Positions 26,033 to 35,379 of a stretch of DNA of 35,832 bases are shown in pieces. The notes beneath the pieces were generated by a model. That model searched no databases, had not been told where the DNA came from, and was given only the letters and a program-made list of their open reading frames with translations. Numbering within the stretch: position 1 is the stretch's first letter; every line of letters starts with the position of its first letter. The DNA is taken from contig CAZVWH010000020.1 of assembly GCA_964631175.1 (NCBI GenBank), forward strand, positions 1-35,832. The letters run 5' to 3'. The DNA is from CAZVWH01 sp964631175. Its GTDB lineage: Bacteria > Planctomycetota > Phycisphaerae > Sedimentisphaerales > Anaerobacaceae. The position numbers and the translations under genes were made by a program.

Positions 26033-26401
26033 AGTATTATAGGCAGGGGGGGAATAGTTTCAGCGTTTTCGTCGGCGTACCAGTACAAAGACTACAATGA
26101 CGGTAGCGATAATTATTATCAGTACTTCGCCTTGACCGAAAAGTACACCAAGCATCGAAATTCTTTAATTCCCCAATTACCTCTGTTGATGAGGCTGACT
26201 TTCATTTTTCAAGTCTTCTTAAGCATGAGCTTTTTATCGTTATTTTTGCTAAAAAGCAAGAAAATATTTGGCCTTAAAGGCCGGCAATATGAGCCGGAGT
26301 AAAAAGTCGAGCAGGGGCCCTCACAAGTCAGCACGATAGAAAAAATAATTTTTCTGTAATAAAGCGCAGCCGGAGGCGTCTTTAAAGCTGAGAGGTGTAC
26401 T
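26033..26401. other. Spacer between arfB and the M56 gene
   Basis: Apart from a small reverse-strand frame (26060-26155, listed separately), a short GC hairpin GGCCTTAAAGGCC near 26272-26284 and the GAGAGGTG ribosome-binding site of the next gene, I see no feature. Confidence 0.4.
26060..26155 (-). CDS. Possible 31-residue membrane peptide
   Basis: On the minus strand ATG 26155 starts a 31-codon frame with N-terminal MLGVLFGQGE, then a run of I, V, A, T and L long enough for one membrane helix, and a basic end VRRRKR. The polar FGQGE ahead of a helix is somewhat like TatA/E N-termini, but the glycine hinge and amphipathic helix of TatA are missing. The ribosome-binding site is weak (GGGG lies about 17 nt upstream). 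Too short for usual gene callers. It could be real, or chance in an otherwise empty spacer. Confidence 0.35.
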   Translation of the reverse strand: MLGVLFGQGEVLIIIIATVIVVFVLVRRRKR

Positions 26402-27364
26402 ATGGATGTGCTATTGGAATATATCAATTCAATGGGAAAGGCCTTTGTGGGATTCTCATTGCCGATGCTTGTCCAATCCGGCGTAGTGATAGGGATTTTG
26501 CTGTTGGCCGAGTCGCTGCTGCGGAAAAGAGTTCGAGCGGTTTATCGATATTGGTTGGGGATGCTTATACTTGTGCAACTGATTTTACCTCCTTCGCGGA
26601 TATCACGCGTGAGTATGGATTATTTATTCGGTGGCAGGCTGAGCTATGTAAGCGGAGATTTGCAAATAACCGCAGTTGAGACTATGGACTTTACACAAGT
26701 GACATCAACACCGGTGATTACATGGCAGGGAATTGTCTTTTTGGTTTGGTTTGCTGTCGTGATGGTAATGGGCGTAGTATTGTTGCAGCGAGCGATTCTT
26801 GCCGGAAGGTTTGTCAGGCAGACGAAGAAAGCGAACGGTTTGATGAATGACCTTCTTGTATATTGCTGCAAGTGTATGAGAGTGAATAAGAGAAAAGTTC
26901 GGCTGAAAATCACAAGTAACGGAACGAGTCCAGCGGTGTGTGGATTATTCAGGCCTGTGATTTTAGTGCCCTGTAATTTGGCGCCAAGCTTAGGCTCTCG
27001 CCATCTTCGGGCAGTTTTACTGCATGAGCTTGCTCATATCAAACGTGGCGATTTGTGGATGAACCGGATGCAGACTATCCTACAGGTCATCTACTTCTAT
27101 AATCCTATATTATGGCTCGCTAATTCGAGGATTCGCAAGGTGCGTGAGCAGGCAGTAGATGAGACTGTGCTCTCGGCTATGGGTGAGAAAGTCCAACATT
27201 ATCCTGAGATGTTGGCGGATGTGGCTAAATTGGCGTTCAGACGTCCAGCTTTAAGTCTTGGTTTAAGGGGTGTAGTCGAGGCTGAAGATGCCTTAACTAA
27301 ACGGGTTACTAAGCGAATCTGCGGACTTCGGCGAGCTCATTCGAGTCGTAAAACCGCAGGCTAA
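26402..27364 (+). CDS. M56 (BlaR1/MecR1-type) membrane metalloprotease, C-terminally truncated
   Basis: The 320-residue protein has hydrophobic helices at about 17-38, 48-63, 107-128 and 220-236 and the zinc-protease motif H208-E209-LA-H212 in LLHELAHIKRGDLWMN, with the downstream glutamate E249 in REQAVDE. In BlaR1 such proteins sense a signal, cleave themselves and then a BlaI-like repressor. Here no BlaI gene precedes it. The expected C-terminal sensor or periplasmic domain is missing: after about residue 300 (ALTKRVTKRI) the protein ends in CGLRRAHSSRKTAG, encoded by a palindromic element that also provides the stop codon. GAGAGGTG precedes the ATG. Confidence 0.8.
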   Translation: MDVLLEYINSMGKAFVGFSLPMLVQSGVVIGILLLAESLLRKRVRAVYRYWLGMLILVQLILPPSRISRVSMDYLFGGRLSYVSGDLQITAVETMDFTQVTSTPVITWQGIVFLVWFAVVMVMGVVLLQRAILAGRFVRQTKKANGLMNDLLVYCCKCMRVNKRKVRLKITSNGTSPAVCGLFRPVILVPCNLAPSLGSRHLRAVLLHELAHIKRGDLWMNRMQTILQVIYFYNPILWLANSRIRKVREQAVDETVLSAMGEKVQHYPEMLADVAKLAFRRPALSLGLRGVVEAEDALTKRVTKRICGLRRAHSSRKTAG

Positions 27365-27420
27365 ATATCACAAATTATTTAGCCTACGCCTGTCCGGCGC
27401 CGATTCGACGGATTTTACGT
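27319..27420. repeat. Nested palindromic element forming the 3' end of the M56 gene
   Basis: CTGCGG (27319-27324) pairs with CCGCAG (27354-27359), and AGGCTAAAT (27358-27366) pairs with ATTTAGCCT (27377-27385). Further outside, GAGTCGTAAAACCG resembles the complement of CGGATTTTACG (near 27409-27419). The M56 stop codon (27362-27364) is in the AGGCTAAAT arm. Confidence 0.6.
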
Positions 27421-27517
27421 GGGATTCATTCCAATTCGGTAATAAAACCGCCAATCGAAGTACATCTAATTGAAAACAAACGCTGCTTGTGGTACAAAAT
27501 TGTGGCTGAATATTTAG

Positions 27518-27560
27518 CCCCCCAATCCCTCGACCTTGCTCGGGACGGGTTTATTGGGGG
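27518..27560 (+). repeat. Family A palindromic repeat, copy 3, in CCCCCAAT/ATTGGGGG arms
   Basis: Arms CCCCCAAT (27519-27526) and ATTGGGGG (27553-27560) enclose the core CCCTCGACCTTGCTCGGGAC then GGGTTT. The same core and TTTAGCCCC neighbour occur in reverse orientation inside addB. It lies in the spacer (27365-27606) upstream of addB, which otherwise holds no gene. Confidence 0.7.
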
Positions 27561-27606
27561 TTATTGCGTAGTTGAAAGGAATAGCTTTTAATTCAGGGAA
27601 GCAGCG

Positions 27607-30600
27607 ATGGCGGTTCAGTTCATTCTTGGCAGAAGCGGAACAGGCAAGACGACTTATTGCATAAAAGCAATTGTTAATGCATTGCTGGAATTAGGTGACG
27701 GTCAGCCCTTGCTTTTCTTAGTTCCGGAGCAGGCAACGTATCAGGCTGAACGTGCCATCTTGTCTGATGAAAGAATAGTCGGCTATAATAGGTTGAATGT
27801 ATTTTCCTTTGACCGTCTGCGGTTCTTGCTGTTGGGCAAAAATACAGCCAGGCCGGATATTTCTCGCATCGGCCAACAGATGATAATCCACAGGATTTTA
27901 CGAGATAATGCGAGCCAGCTAAAAATCTTCGGCCCATCAGCAAATTGGCCCGGATTAAACCGCCAGATTGCCCGGACTGTTGTAGAGCTGCATCAGTATG
28001 CGAAGACGCCGGATGATATTGACCGGTTACTCAGCGAATTAGGCAAAGACGAGCGCAATAATTTGACGGCCTTGAAATTTGCCGATATAGGTCTGATTCT
28101 TAAAGAATATCTGAATTTCATCGAAGGTAGATTCATTGACCCTGATGTTCAACTGACACATGCCTGCCGAGTGGTGTCGGCGGCGAGCTTTGTCAAGGGC
28201 GCGAAGTTATGGGTGGATGGTTTTGCCGAGTTTACTGTTAGCGAGCTTGCTATACTCACCGAGCTGTTAAAGACTGCTTCCGAGGTACGGATCGCCCTTT
28301 GTTTAGACCCGACGGATATCGACCTGGAAAATCCCGATATCGAGAGAATTGATCCGATTGGTTTATTTAATCCGACTCAGCGGACATACGCTCAACTCGT
28401 TGAGATGATAAAGAAATGTAAGCTGCCATTGGCTGAGCCGGTCATTCTCAAGGAAGCGGTGAGATTTTCGGATTGTCCCCAGCTTTCCCACATCGAGCAC
28501 AACATATTTGGATCGCAGGACTCTGCCGCAAGGCATCTTGATGATAAAGTTACAGCCTCAGACAATATTCGCATCGTATCGGCGCCAATCGCGCGGGCTG
28601 AAGTTCAATTTGTTGTTAAACAGATTCAGAAGCTGGTCAAGGAAAGCAGGCTTAGATATCGTGACATTGCGGTTATCGCCTCTGATATCGACAGCTATGA
28701 GCATTATATAAAAGCGTATTTTGAGGATTATGGCGTGCCGTATTTTATTGATAAACGGAAGCTATTGAATCAACATCCTGTTGTTCAGCTTATCTGTTCG
28801 GCTCTTGAAGTGGTAGCTGGTGATTTTTCTACCGGCGATATATTGGCATATTTGAAAACGGACCTGATACCGATAGACCGCTATGATGTTGATCAGCTTG
28901 AGAATTACTGTCTTGCATTTGGCATACAGGGCAGTGACTGGCAGAGTGACAGCCAGTGGCACTTTGCAGCGGAGGATAACGTCTCATTTGATGAACAACA
29001 TATAAATCAGATCCGGCAAAAGGTGATTGGACCTCTGCTTGAGCTTCGGCAGGGCCTTTGCTCGAAAGATGGTTCGGCAGAGACCATAAGTGCCGAGCAA
29101 TTCGCACGTATTGTCTTTTATTTTCTGGATAGTTTGCAGGTTCGCCAGACACTTGGTGCCTGGATCGAAGAAGCTGCCGAGCGAAAAGATTATGCATCGG
29201 TGGATGAGCATCGACAATTTTATGATAAGCTCTTAAATATATTTGATGAGCTTTGCGAAGTCTTTGCCGGCCATGAGCTATTTTTTGAGGACTATATCGC
29301 CATTCTCAATTCCGCCTTTTCGCAGTTGACGTTGGCTTTTATTCCGCCGACATTGGACCAGGTTCTTGTCGGCTCAATCGAGCGCAGCCGACATCCCGAT
29401 TTGAAAGCGGTTTTTCTGATAGGCACCACGCAAAGACAATTTCCGGTTCCGGTGAGCTTCGATAGTATCCTGACCGAAGACGACCGTAACGCCGCCGAGT
29501 CGGCTGAGTTTTCATTGGCTGCAACAGCGAGCCAAAGGCTTGCTGAGCGTCAATATTTAGCCTACATCGCATTTACACGACCCTGCCAGTTTTTGTGTAT
29601 TACATATCCGGTGATTGATGAAAAGGGAAGTGCTGTTCATCGTTCGCAGTTTATCGCCGACGTCGAGACGCTGTTTGAGAATCTCACAGAGGAATCAATC
29701 GAAGATGAAAAAATAGATATTGAGCAGGTAAACAATGAGATAGAACTGTCAGAACTGCTTTGCAGCAGGCTTGGTAAGGATACACAAGGAGTAAAATCCC
29801 ACGTGAAACACGATTCTGAACCCCCAGTAAAACTGGGGGCTAAACCCGTCTCGAGCCGGGTCGAGAGATATTTAGCCCCACGTTTCACGTGGGGTCTTCG
29901 TTTGTTGAATGACATTTGTATCGATGAGCAATTTGCAGAGCTTGGTTCAAGAGTCGTTTCCGCCGTTAATTATGACAATCGCGCATGTTTGGATAGAGAA
30001 GTAATTGAAAATCTTTCTTGTCACCAAATAACAAGCTCGGCAACAAGACTCAGTACTTTTGCCGCGTGTCCCTATCAGTATTTTGCAAGGTATGTGTTGG
30101 AATTGAAGGAGCGAGAAGAATTTAAATTAGAGCCGCTGGACGTGGGACTTTTTTATCATCGAGTGCTGGACGGTTTATTAAAGCAGCTTAACGAAAAAGA
30201 TTTGAGTTTTGCAACGATTAAAAACGAAGTGCTTCTTGGGCTTTTAAGAGAAGAGATTTCCAAACTGCTAACACAAAATTCCTTTATATCGAACTTTGCA
30301 CATCATTCCGCCCACAACACATTTATCATTTCCTCAGCCGGCCAATATCTTGAGGATTGCGTCTTGGCAATTGCCGAAATGGTACGGGCTGGGAGCTTTC
30401 AGCCGAGGCTGTCTGAAGTTTCTTTCGGTCCGGACGATAGCAAACTTGGCGAATATGAGCTTTCCCTTCCGGATGGTCGTTTGCTGTCGTTGAATGGTAA
30501 GATTGACCGACTTGATATCATGGAGCTTAACAATGAAAGAGCGGCGATTATTTTCGACTACAAGCGCAAGCCCCGGTCTTTCAACTGGTCGGAATTCTAC

Positions 30601-31137
30601 TACGGCCTGGATATGCAATTGCCGATTTATATGTTAGCCATTCGCAATGCAATCGGCTCTAAGGTGAAGAATCCTGTTGGTGCGTTTTATATGCCGGTCG
30701 AAGTGACACCAACCACAAAAACACTTAGTGACATATCGGACAAAAGTATTAGTTTCGGCTATAAGGCTAAAGGGATATTCAACGGCGAATTTGCTCAACA
30801 GCTTGATAGGCAAGCCTTGAAGGATAGTAGATTCTATAACTTTTATGTTACAAAAGACGGACAGCCCTATGGAATTTATGAAGGTAGGGGGGCTTTAAGA
30901 CCTAATGATTTTGAAACAACTCTTAAATTTACCGAGGACAAGATTATCCGATTGGCTGGAGAAATACTCTCTGGGAAAATTGATGTCAAGCCTTATCGTT
31001 TGAGTGGACAATCACCCTGTAGATACTGTAAGTATAAATCGGTTTGCCGTTTTGATTGGCAGATAAATGACTACAACTTTTTGGAATCACTAAGCAAAAA
31101 AAAGTGTCTTGAGAAAATAGGGGTGGCGAATGCCTGA
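27607..31137 (+). CDS. addB: AddB-type subunit of helicase-nuclease AddAB
   Basis: The 1176-residue subunit processes double-strand breaks to give Chi-regulated 3' ends. It has Walker A GRSGTGKT at 8-15, a central UvrD-like but divergent helicase region, and a C-terminal RecB-type nuclease with IFDYKRKP (D984, K986). The iron-sulfur cysteines are C821 (in CPYQYF), C1138, C1141 and C1147 (in CRYCKYKSVC); the last three keep the 3- and 6-residue spacing known for Bacillus AddB. A 96-bp palindromic element (29798-29893) lies in frame at about residues 731-763 and encodes an insertion before the nuclease domain. The gene ends overlapping addA by 8 nt, so the two form an operon. ATG at 27607 follows GGGAAGCAGCG. 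Confidence 0.93.
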   Translation: MAVQFILGRSGTGKTTYCIKAIVNALLELGDGQPLLFLVPEQATYQAERAILSDERIVGYNRLNVFSFDRLRFLLLGKNTARPDISRIGQQMIIHRILRDNASQLKIFGPSANWPGLNRQIARTVVELHQYAKTPDDIDRLLSELGKDERNNLTALKFADIGLILKEYLNFIEGRFIDPDVQLTHACRVVSAASFVKGAKLWVDGFAEFTVSELAILTELLKTASEVRIALCLDPTDIDLENPDIERIDPIGLFNPTQRTYAQLVEMIKKCKLPLAEPVILKEAVRFSDCPQLSHIEHNIFGSQDSAARHLDDKVTASDNIRIVSAPIARAEVQFVVKQIQKLVKESRLRYRDIAVIASDIDSYEHYIKAYFEDYGVPYFIDKRKLLNQHPVVQLICSALEVVAGDFSTGDILAYLKTDLIPIDRYDVDQLENYCLAFGIQGSDWQSDSQWHFAAEDNVSFDEQHINQIRQKVIGPLLELRQGLCSKDGSAETISAEQFARIVFYFLDSLQVRQTLGAWIEEAAERKDYASVDEHRQFYDKLLNIFDELCEVFAGHELFFEDYIAILNSAFSQLTLAFIPPTLDQVLVGSIERSRHPDLKAVFLIGTTQRQFPVPVSFDSILTEDDRNAAESAEFSLAATASQRLAERQYLAYIAFTRPCQFLCITYPVIDEKGSAVHRSQFIADVETLFENLTEESIEDEKIDIEQVNNEIELSELLCSRLGKDTQGVKSHVKHDSEPPVKLGAKPVSSRVERYLAPRFTWGLRLLNDICIDEQFAELGSRVVSAVNYDNRACLDREVIENLSCHQITSSATRLSTFAACPYQYFARYVLELKEREEFKLEPLDVGLFYHRVLDGLLKQLNEKDLSFATIKNEVLLGLLREEISKLLTQNSFISNFAHHSAHNTFIISSAGQYLEDCVLAIAEMVRAGSFQPRLSEVSFGPDDSKLGEYELSLPDGRLLSLNGKIDRLDIMELNNERAAIIFDYKRKPRSFNWSEFYYGLDMQLPIYMLAIRNAIGSKVKNPVGAFYMPVEVTPTTKTLSDISDKSISFGYKAKGIFNGEFAQQLDRQALKDSRFYNFYVTKDGQPYGIYEGRGALRPNDFETTLKFTEDKIIRLAGEILSGKIDVKPYRLSGQSPCRYCKYKSVCRFDWQINDYNFLESLSKKKCLEKIGVANA
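29798..29893 (-). repeat. Nested palindromic element in frame inside addB
   Basis: Outer arms CCCACGTGAAAC (29798-29809) and GTTTCACGTGGG (29882-29893) are perfect. Inside are a hairpin CCCCCAGT/ACTGGGGG (29821-29828, 29832-29839), arms GGGGCTAAA (29836-29844) and TTTAGCCCC (29871-29879), and a family A core (29845-29868). Its length is exactly 96 bp, or 32 codons, and the frame stays open. Confidence 0.85.
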
Positions 31138-34100
31138 AAAGAAGATTAAATGGACTAAGCAGCAGCGGCAGGCTATTGTCGCACGGGGTAGTGACGTTTT
31201 GGTCACCGCCTCAGCAGGCACCGGAAAAACAGCGGTCCTGTCTGGCCGATGTGTCGATATCGTCTCCGATAAATCGATATGCCCGGATGTATGGAGTGTA
31301 TTAGTTTTGACTTTTACCGATATGGCGGCGGAAGAAATGCGCAGCCGAATCGCCGAACAGCTTAGGAACGCGTTTTCAGAAAACAAGGAACCCGGTCTTC
31401 GGCAGCATCTTCGTCAGCAGCTTATACTGCTGCAGGGAGCCGACATTAGCACAATTCATTCATTTTGCAAACGCCTCATTACGGAACATTTTTACAAGTT
31501 AGGCTTGGACCCCGCTTTTAAGGTAATAGATGCCGACGAGGCAAGGCTGCTAAGGACAGAAGTGCTCGAAAAGACCATCAACTGGGCCTGGCAGCAAAGT
31601 AATCAGCAGCAGGCACTTGAGCAGCTTTTATATCGGCGGGACCTTCGCTCTAATGATGGTTTTCTTACAAAGGTAATAGAGCTTAGCGATTTTTTAGACG
31701 GTGTCGTTTCACGGCAAAACTGGTACGAAAGAGCGACTCGGCTTGCGGAAATCGCTAATCCCTTTACAACCGACCTCGGCGAAAAACAAAAACGAATGGT
31801 CGCGGATAGATTGCGGCACATCCTTGCTCAAATCAGATATGCACTAAAGCTTTATGAAGATGAAGATGTAGGTGGTTACTGGGCAACGAAATGGAAAGAT
31901 ACCTTTGCCGAGCCTATTGCTAAATATCTTGAGCTTATAGAGTCGGGTAATTGGGATAAGTTCAGCGAGCAGATAAAAAGCCACCAAAGACAGTCGAGAT
32001 ATGAATACAAACCCAAGGAATTATCGGGGCCGGTTGCGGAGGTTATCAGAAGAGCTGCGGAAACCGCCAGAAAATCTTTTGATAAACTTTTCGACCTTAC
32101 AATCTTAAATCCTGCCTATCTCGATGCTCTAAGAGGTTCTGTCGGCTTGCAGACAAAGGTGCTCATAGAGCTTGTGAAGAAATTTGACCAATTGTACAGC
32201 CAGGCCAAGTCCGCAGTTAACTGCCTGGATTTTGCAGACCTTGAGCACTATGCCTTGAGGCTGTTAACCGCTGAGGATTCTTCAGAGGATAAACCGATAC
32301 CTTCGGAAACGGCATTACTGCTGCGACAAAGGTACAAGCATATATTTGTCGATGAATATCAGGATATCAATTCCGTCCAGCGGCGGATACTCGATATGCT
32401 TAGTCCCGGCGGCAATATCCTGGAGGTGGGAGATGTCAAGCAGAGTANNNNNNNNNNNNNNNNNNNNNNNNNNNNNNNNNNNNNNNNNNNNNNNNNNNNN
32501 NNNNNNNNNNNNNNNNNNNNNNNNNNNNNNNNNNNNNNNNNNNNNNNGATATGCTTAGTCCCGGCGGCAATATCCTGGAGGTGGGAGATGTCAAGCAGAG
32601 TATCTATGCCTTTCGAGGTGCTGAGCCGGATATTTTTATTGAGCATCTTAAACTGGCCTCGGCTGAGCCCAAAAATTCAGCTAGAGGCTTGCGTGTTGAT
32701 CTGAATGCCAATTTCCGCTCGTCTAAGGGGATACTCGATTTTGTTAATAATATATTCTCACGAATAATGACGGCCTCTTTTACAAAAATAGACTATGATG
32801 AATCGGCTCAATTAAAACCGGCGCTTGAGTTAAAAGCGCAGGCCATAGGTGATAAAAAAAGCGTTGTAGAGTTCCACATACTTGACGAGACCGAAAGTCA
32901 GGGCGAAGCACCGCAAGCCGAAGGTGACGAATACCTTGGCCTTGTCAGCTCCCGGCAGCGCCAAGCTGCGATGATTGCACAGCGTATCAGGCAAATGGTC
33001 GGAGCCCAGACCGGCAGGGCGGAGTTTCAGATATACGATAAAGACTTAGATAAATTCAGAGATGTTGAATATCGTGACATTGTAGTATTGATGCGCTCGC
33101 TTGCCAAAAAGGCCAACGACTATGTCGAGGTGCTTCGGTTGGCAGGCGTGCCGGTTAGCTGTCAAGCTACAGCCGGCTATTTTGAGACAACCGAAATCAC
33201 CGATATATTGTGCCTGTTGAAGGTTTTGGACAATCCTCAACGTGACATCGAATTAGCCGCGGTGTTGCGGAGTCCGTTTTTTAGGGTAAGTGACACTGGG
33301 CTGGCAAAGATTAAGTTACATAGCGACGCAGGTCAGCAGCAAAAAAGCTATTACGATTGTGTACGACAATATTGCCGATCCGGCCCGGACGCAAAAATTG
33401 CCGATAAACTTACAGAAATACTGTCGCATATCGAGCAATGGCGGACGCTTGCTCGCCGAGGCAATTTGGCTGATTTAATATGGCAAATCTACCGAAAGAC
33501 ACACTTTCTGTCATTTGTAGCAGCTTTACCGAACGGTCAAGCACGCAAAGCCAATCTTCTTAAACTGCACGACAGGGCCATTCAATTTGAGGGCTTTGTC
33601 ACGAGCAGCGGCATACCTTCATTAACCCGCTTTATCAGCTTTATCGAAAAGCTACAGGAGACAGGTCAGGATTGGGCACCGGCTGAGCCGCCGTCTGCTG
33701 TCGGTAATGCTGTTCGCATCTTAAGCGTTCATAAAAGTAAGGGACTTGAATTCCCGGTTGTATTTTTAGCTGAGCTGAGCAGCCGGTTTAACAAAAGAGA
33801 TATTTACGCGGATGTGCTTGCCGATGCTGATTACACGCTGGGACTGCAAGTTATCGACCACGATTCAAGCAGCAAGCTGAGCGGTATGACACATCAGGTC
33901 ATCGCAGAACAAAAGCTAATAAAGTTATTAGCCGAAGAGATGCGTATCCTTTATGTTGCCACAACGCGAGCCAGAGACCGGCTTATTTTGACCGCTTCGC
34001 AAAAGAGAAGCTATTGCCAGGATATTATAACAAATGGTTATTGGTTAAATGGTAAATTCGATGGCCAATTACCAGTTACCAGTTACCAATCACCAATAAC

Positions 34101-35130
34101 CAAGCCTATTGCTGATTGGCAGCTTCAAGCATGTCAGAGCCCTTTGGACTGGATACTGTATGCACTTTCCGACCAAAAAATCTTACATAGCAGTTTTGAA
34201 ACCGGCTTGACAAAAGAAGCTCGACATGATGATTTGTTTAGCATGAAGCTCTATAGTAATATGGAGCTTCAGCAATTTTCAAGGTATGTCCTCCAAATAA
34301 AGAGCAGTAAATTAGAACGACCTGTACTACCTACTTGTCGTTCTGAAGCACAACCAAAGAGTCTTTCCAAACAACCGAAGTCAAAACTCTTTTTACACAT
34401 CAAAAAGTCGTTATCATGGCGGTATCGATATGCTGATGAATCATTGCTACCTGCTAAATTATCGGTAACGCAGTTGACCCATCGCAACGATGAATACGTG
34501 AGATTTGACTATTCCGGGGTATTAGCGCGTCTGCCGGCTGCTCTTATTGCTGAAGAGGGCCCGGCTTTAACTATGGGGGGACGAATGGTTGGTACCGCTA
34601 CTCACCTTGTAATTTCTCAGCTTGATTTGACTAAGCCGGTAAACGAAGAAGCGGTCCGGAAAACGAAGGAAAAACTTTTAGCCGATACTGCTATAACCGA
34701 AACGGCAGCCGAAGCTGTCAATACGGACTCGATATTAGCTTTTTTTCAAGGTGAGCTGGGTCGGATGGCTCTCGATAACAAAAATGCTGTTTGGCGTGAA
34801 TGGCTGTTCACTTTCGCTTTACCTCTTTCAGACTTCATCAGTTCGAGCGACGAGCGACACCCGTCCCGAGCTACGTCGAGGGAAGCGACGAGCGACGAAA
34901 CGGTCGTCGTTCAGGGCATAATTGATATGTTGATTCGCACGCCGGGTGGCTTAGTAATCATTGATTTTAAAACCGATAACATAACTGCTGAAGAAGTCCC
35001 TGAGCGTGCTGAGCTTTATCGCCGGCAGTTGGAGCTTTACAGCAAAGCTGCTTCAGCCATCCTCGAATCAAAGTCTATCGCTAATTGGTTGTATTTCCTG
35101 ACCCCGGTCGTTGAGTTTGAACTCGGATGA
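31130..35130 (+). CDS. addA: AddA helicase-nuclease subunit, interrupted by an assembly gap
   Basis: UvrD-family helicase subunit of AddAB. It contains Walker A ASAGTGKT at 27-34, TFTDMAAEEMR, Walker B DEYQD (D408), then after the gap KQSIYAFRGAEPD, VHKSKGLEFPVVFLAEL (motif V), LYVATTRARDRL (motif VI), and a RecB-type nuclease with GTATHLVIS, GIIDML (D1214) and IIDFKTDN (D1227, K1229). The coordinates span a run of 100 N (32448-32547). The 55 bases before the gap recur just after it; removing the gap and one copy (155 nt) joins the two frames exactly, giving 1281 residues, normal for AddA. Two repeat-derived in-frame insertions are at 34035-34102 and 34847-34896. ATG overlaps the addB stop by 8 nt. 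Confidence 0.92.
32393..32447 (+). repeat. 55-nt contig-end duplication, left copy
   Basis: From GATATGCTTAGTCCCGGCGG to GTCAAGCAGAGTA. Identical to 32548-32602. It encodes the addA segment just before the KQSIYAFRG motif; an artefact of contig joining, not a biological repeat. Confidence 0.9.
32448..32547. other. Scaffold gap of 100 N inside addA
   Basis: Exactly 100 undetermined bases, a customary placeholder size. Both sides carry the same 55 nt, so the adjoining contigs overlap and the true missing length is probably zero (negative gap). Confidence 0.97.
32548..32602 (+). repeat. 55-nt contig-end duplication, right copy
   Basis: Exact copy of 32393-32447, after which the addA coding sequence goes on with ATCTATGCCTTTCGAGG. 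Confidence 0.9.
34035..34102. repeat. Palindromic TTGGT/ACCAA element in frame inside addA
   Basis: Perfect 11-bp ends TGGTTATTGGT (34035-34045) and ACCAATAACCA (34092-34102), with more TGGTAA/TTACCA phrases inside. It has the same family look as the repeat between thrS and infC. It encodes a segment with NGYWLNGKFDGQLP and SYQSPITK, placed after helicase motif VI in the linker toward the nuclease domain. Confidence 0.75.
34847..34896 (-). repeat. Family A core flanked by 12-bp direct repeats, in frame inside addA
   Basis: GCGACGAGCGAC at 34847-34858 and again at 34885-34896 flank a 26-bp core whose reverse complement reads CCCTCGACGTAGCTCGGGAC then GGG, like copy 3 of family A. It encodes SDERHPSRATSREATSDE, immediately before the GIIDML nuclease strand. 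Confidence 0.75.
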
Positions 35131-35323
35131 ATTTTAATGTAGTAATTCAGCAGGCGAATTCAGCTTTTTGGATATTATATGGTTCATAAAAAATATATGC
35201 GCTTCATTAAACAATATCCCAAGCGTTGGGGAGGGGTCATTGTGCCCACCTTTCTATAGTTGGTTACTGCTGGGCTCACTTAATTTTTAATTGGTACAAA
35301 TCATTTTTAACGTTCACATAAAA

Positions 35324-35379
35324 TATACGTAAAGCGCGTAGCTCAGCCACAGGTACGCGCTTTACGTATAAGCTTTTTT
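35324..35379 (+). terminator. Perfect 17-bp hairpin followed by T tract, downstream of addA
   Basis: TATACGTAAAGCGCGTA (35324-35340) pairs with TACGCGCTTTACGTATA (35354-35370), 13-base loop, then AGCTTTTTTC. It has the form of an intrinsic terminator for the addBA transcript, though nearly 200 nt after the stop codon. Confidence 0.7.

Noticed and set aside
31130..35130. addA as a pseudogene or two genes, since its halves are in different frames
   Set aside because: The frame difference is fully explained by the 100 N plus the duplicated 55 nt.
35334..35352. GCGCGTAGCTCAGCC looks like the 5' part of a tRNA
   Set aside because: It is part of a perfect 17-bp hairpin; no anticodon arm, T-loop or acceptor partner follows.
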